A stretch of DNA of 47,929 nucleotides. Origin: Welwitschia mirabilis. Taxonomy: Eukaryota; Gnetophyta; Gnetopsida; Welwitschiales. Made by a program: the position numbers and the translations under genes. The stretch is taken from positions 187,001,712 through 187,049,640 of the forward strand of contig JBOZIK010000001.1 of assembly GCA_051453625.1 (NCBI GenBank). Reading direction: 5' to 3'. Numbering within the stretch: position 1 is the first letter of the stretch; each line of letters starts with the position of its first letter. Under the pieces are notes generated by a model. It did not search any database. It was not told the origin of the DNA and worked only from the letters and a program-made list of their open reading frames with translations. Positions 44,794-47,929 of this stretch are shown here, in pieces.

Positions 44794-46054
44794 TAGATAG
44801 GTACTTATATGAAATATGAGAAGCGTCCTTTACTAGATTTTGATATATGTAGCTTTAAATGTTTTTAATACATTTATTTAATATAATGTAACATCTTTGT
44901 ACAAAGTGTACTTTATTTCTTTATTCTTGAAGGTTTAATTTCATTATAATGCACTTCATCAGAATGAATAATTTGTGGTACTTCTTCTTTAGTATGCTTT
45001 ACATCAGAATGTTTAGAAACTGAAAATCATAATTCAAATATTTATTAGTATTGTTTAATAGAAATATATATACATAGATTATTTCATTTACTGCATGAGG
45101 TTTCTATGGTATGCATATAGTTAAATAACCTAGCTAATAAACACTTATTGGAAGATTGCAATAGTCATATTGTTTTCTTATGTTATCTTTTTTTTTTATC
45201 TCCTATAATTTGTAGCAAAAGAGATGTTTGTTCATAGTTTTTAAAATTTTAAATATTTTGTTAAGAGGATTATTCTACTTATTCTTAATAGTTGGAAGGA
45301 ATAAAATATATGTGTATCATTAGTATTTTTTTTATAATTTTTTTTCTTTTTCAATTTAGAAATACAATTCANNNNNNNNNNNNNNNNNNNNNNNNNNNNN
45401 NNNNNNNNNNNNNNNNNNNNNNNNNNNNNNNNNNNNNNNNNNNNNNNNNNNNNNNNNNNNNNNNNNNNNNNTATCATATAGATAGGTAGTTATATGAAAT
45501 ATGAGAAACGTCCTTTACTAGATTTTGATATATGTAGCTTTAAATGTTTTTAATACATTTATGTAATATAATGTAACATCTTTGTACAAAGTGTACTTTC
45601 TTTCTTTATTCTTGAAGGTTTAATTTCATTATAATGCACTTCATCAAAATGAATAATTTGTGGTACTTCTTCTTTAGTATGCTTTACATCATAATGTTTA
45701 GAAACTGAAAATCATAATTCAAATATTTATTAGTATTGTTTAATAGGAATATATATACATAGATTATTTCATTTACTGCATTAGGTTTCTATGGTATGCA
45801 TATAGTTAAATAACCTAGCTAGTAAACACTTGTTGGAAGATTGCAATAGTCATATTGTTTTCTTATGTTATCTTTTTTTTATCTCCTATAATTTGTAGCA
45901 AAAGAGATACTTGTTTATAGTTTTAAAATTTTAAATATTTTGTTAAGAGGATTGTTCTACTTATTCTTAATAGTTGGAAGGAATAAAATATATGTATAAC
46001 ATTAGTATTTTTTTAATAATTTTTTCTTTTTCTTTTTCAATTTAGAAATACAAT
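44794..46054. repeat. 0.58-kb segment present twice around a gap
   Basis: 44794-45371 and 45472-46054 are nearly identical copies on the two sides of the 100-N gap at 45372-45471 (shared GAAATATGAGAARCGTCCTT and TTGAAGGTTTAATTTCATTA). Probably an assembly overlap. Confidence 0.9.
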
Positions 46055-46494
46055 TCATTAAAAACCATACCATACTTAATAGTATCATTTCTTTACTTGG
46101 TTAAATGAAAACTCATGGCCGACCTTATCAACATGGGAGCTAACCATGAAATGCCTAGATCTCACTTATGATTTATAGTGAAGATGTTAAACCCCATGAT
46201 TAATTACACCTTGAATACATGAATATAAACCAGAGGCTAACTGACACATGGTACGATTTGAACTCTAAGACTTTGAATATTCCAGTAACTTATAAAAATA
46301 TGGGTTGAATCAACTATGCTGTTAACCAAGTTCTATTTTAAATCATTATCACTGTTATTTACATGATCTCTATTTTTTGGTTATGACATTAGTTTTGATA
46401 GCTAAAAAAATGGATTAACATGCTTTAAAAGATTTTAACACCTAATATATTAATATTTAGAACTAAACAAATCCTTATATATGATGATAGATTC

Positions 46495-46555
46495 ATGTGT
46501 CAACTAGTGAAACAATTATGCTCCCTTTAGAAGGTTGTGGGTTTAAACTCTTGGA
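46495..46555 (+). other. tRNA-like A box/B box pair in repeat copy 2
   Basis: TCAACTAGTGAAACAATTAT (D-arm-like; copy 1 at about 25633 reads TTACTCAATTAGTGAAACAC, close to the tRNA text AGCTCAATTGGTAAAGCAC) is followed at 46530-46550 by AGAAGGTTGTGGGTTTAAAC, close to a tRNA T arm. Spacing is about 40 bases. It suggests a tRNA-derived module within the repeat. Confidence 0.4.
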
Positions 46556-47177
46556 TACCCTGGATGACATAGTATAAGGACCTAAGCATAATTGAATCAT
46601 TTATTTAGGCAATCATGGTGGGTATACTTAAAGGGACAGGTATGGTTATTAAATGTTTTAAGTTTAATATCAATCCAAATCCTTACATATGTTTCCTAAT
46701 TATATGATTAGATTTAAAAACTAAGATTAATATTTTTTATCATTAATCCATTATTTTTGTTTACTTATCATGAGATTAATACATATCATGTATTGTTATT
46801 TTGGGGTAAGGGTTGTGATGTTAAATCTAAAGCCTTTAGTGATCATACCTTCCTTAGGATTATAGTCATCATAACCATGTAATGCTAGAAGTCTTATTGA
46901 AGTTCTTTTATCAAGTAAGAAATTTATGCATTATCATTAATATTGACATCATGATTTCATAAATTTACATATGCATACATTCTTTTTCACATAAGTATGA
47001 ACTAACTACCACAAAACAGGATCTTTGGTATGTTAATATACATGATTATCCATGTAAAATTTATAATAATGAGGATTCAATAATGATTTATGATCTTGCA
47101 AGAAATAAATAAGAAGTATAATATACTTAATAATGAGAAGTATAATCAATGTTACACGTTTCTCAGATAACACTAGT

Positions 47178-47929
47178 GCCTTTTTAAAAGCAATTCTTTG
47201 ATTATTTCATGGGTACCAAAAGGAGCCAGACAAACTCACTTGCCACAAATGGAAAACAGCAAAAAGAATCCTGGCAAAGAATGATACCACACTTGCAAAG
47301 GAATGGAAAGTGCATTTCTTTTGGTTTTCATGCAATAAGGCTTCCGCCTACAATGATACTAGCACTACATAACCTACCCTATGCAGAAAATAAAAGTAGG
47401 AAGCTGTTGTCCCTTCAAAAAGGCCCTACTGCCTACCCATAAACATAAGAGAGTGCCATTTGAGCATATCTACTTACGTGTTTGCATTTGTAGGACAATT
47501 AAACCCCCTAGAGACCATTGAAAAAGGGCAGTCATTTTTCATGGGAAGAAGCCTTTCTTCTCATATGAGAAAATTACTACAAGTATGTGCTGCACCAGGA
47601 AGTAGCAATCCTCATTACAGGCGAATGTAAAAAGTGCCATCACATGAATTATGAAGAGGACAATAATTCCTTTAACCTTTATTCCATTATTTGTACATTT
47701 GAAATTGCAAACATAACATAGATTTTCTATTTCCTGCAAACATAGCTTATGTGTTATAGATATTTATAGTGCAGGGCCTTAATACTAATCTAATTGATAG
47801 CCCTTACTGTTCTAGGGTTCTCTTAATTCTCTCCTGATTCAAGATTCTACTAAAAGCAGCAAAGAAAATGAACGATGCATTACAAGAATAGGGGAGAACA
47901 TCACAAAAGGAAAAAAATAGGGGAGGCCA
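47178..47929. other. Higher-GC stretch, no gene identified
   Basis: Clearly richer in G and C and less repetitive than the rest. The plus-strand frame at 47209-47442 (77 codons, MGTKRSQTNSLATNGKQQKE at its start) and the minus-strand frame at 47739-47539 have no recognisable motifs. The stretch could be the flank or untranslated part of a gene that lies beyond the window. Confidence 0.4.

Larger units (their letters stand above)
43830..47178 (+). repeat. 3.2-kb dispersed repeat, copy 2
   Basis: Colinear with 23240-26400 (landmarks listed there). It contains its own internal duplicate around a 100-N gap: 44794-45371 and 45472-46054. No coding frame. The right end coincides with a change in base composition near 47160-47180. 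Confidence 0.75.

Overview
This is nuclear DNA of a land plant. The evidence is a chromodomain Ty3/gypsy element with a tRNA-iMet primer site, an L1-type LINE whose first protein has the plant DUF4283 plus zinc-knuckle layout, and a relic of the plant gene family DUF506. The sequence is very AT-rich and poor in CpG, and its elements are old and heavily mutated. A large repeat-rich genome (gymnosperm or similar) would fit, but the species cannot be named. No intact protein-coding gene is visible.

Layout. 1-666: AT-rich simple repeat around a gap. 1694-11908: a minus-strand Ty3/gypsy chromovirus with two LTRs, a primer site, a polypurine tract, and gag, protease linker, RT, RNase H, integrase and chromodomain relics. 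Between its primer site and gag it carries about 4.4 kb of extra DNA with a degenerate minisatellite and a decayed, apparently spliced gene of unknown function on the opposite strand. 11909-14676: probably part of a second, older LTR element on the minus strand with a decayed tRNA-Asp-type primer site and a gag relic. 16.2-17.05 kb: a degenerate tandem repeat of about 100 bp. 18.2 kb: a zinc-knuckle relic on the plus strand. 19.69-23.53 kb: three tandem copies of a 1.29 kb non-coding unit. The last copy runs into a 3.2 kb repeat (to 26.4 kb) whose diverged second copy lies at 43.83-47.18 kb. 26.4-32.3 kb: AT-rich DNA without genes. 32.29-40.9 kb: a minus-strand plant LINE present as several overlapping, diverged contigs. 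41.7-43.7 kb: a possible TATA box, an unrecognised reading frame and a DUF506 pseudogene. 47.18 kb to the end: a stretch with higher GC content and no recognised gene.

Two themes run through the window. First, premature stops and lost key residues are mostly explained by C-to-T or G-to-A changes (CAG to TAG, CGA to TGA, TGG to TAG/TGA), as expected from deamination of methylated cytosine in silenced plant repeats. Second, eleven of the fourteen N gaps lie next to duplicated sequence, and two are bounded by exactly the same 77 bp on both sides, so much of the local tandem duplication may be an assembly product. The most unusual biological feature is the antisense, intron-containing reading frame carried inside the chromovirus.
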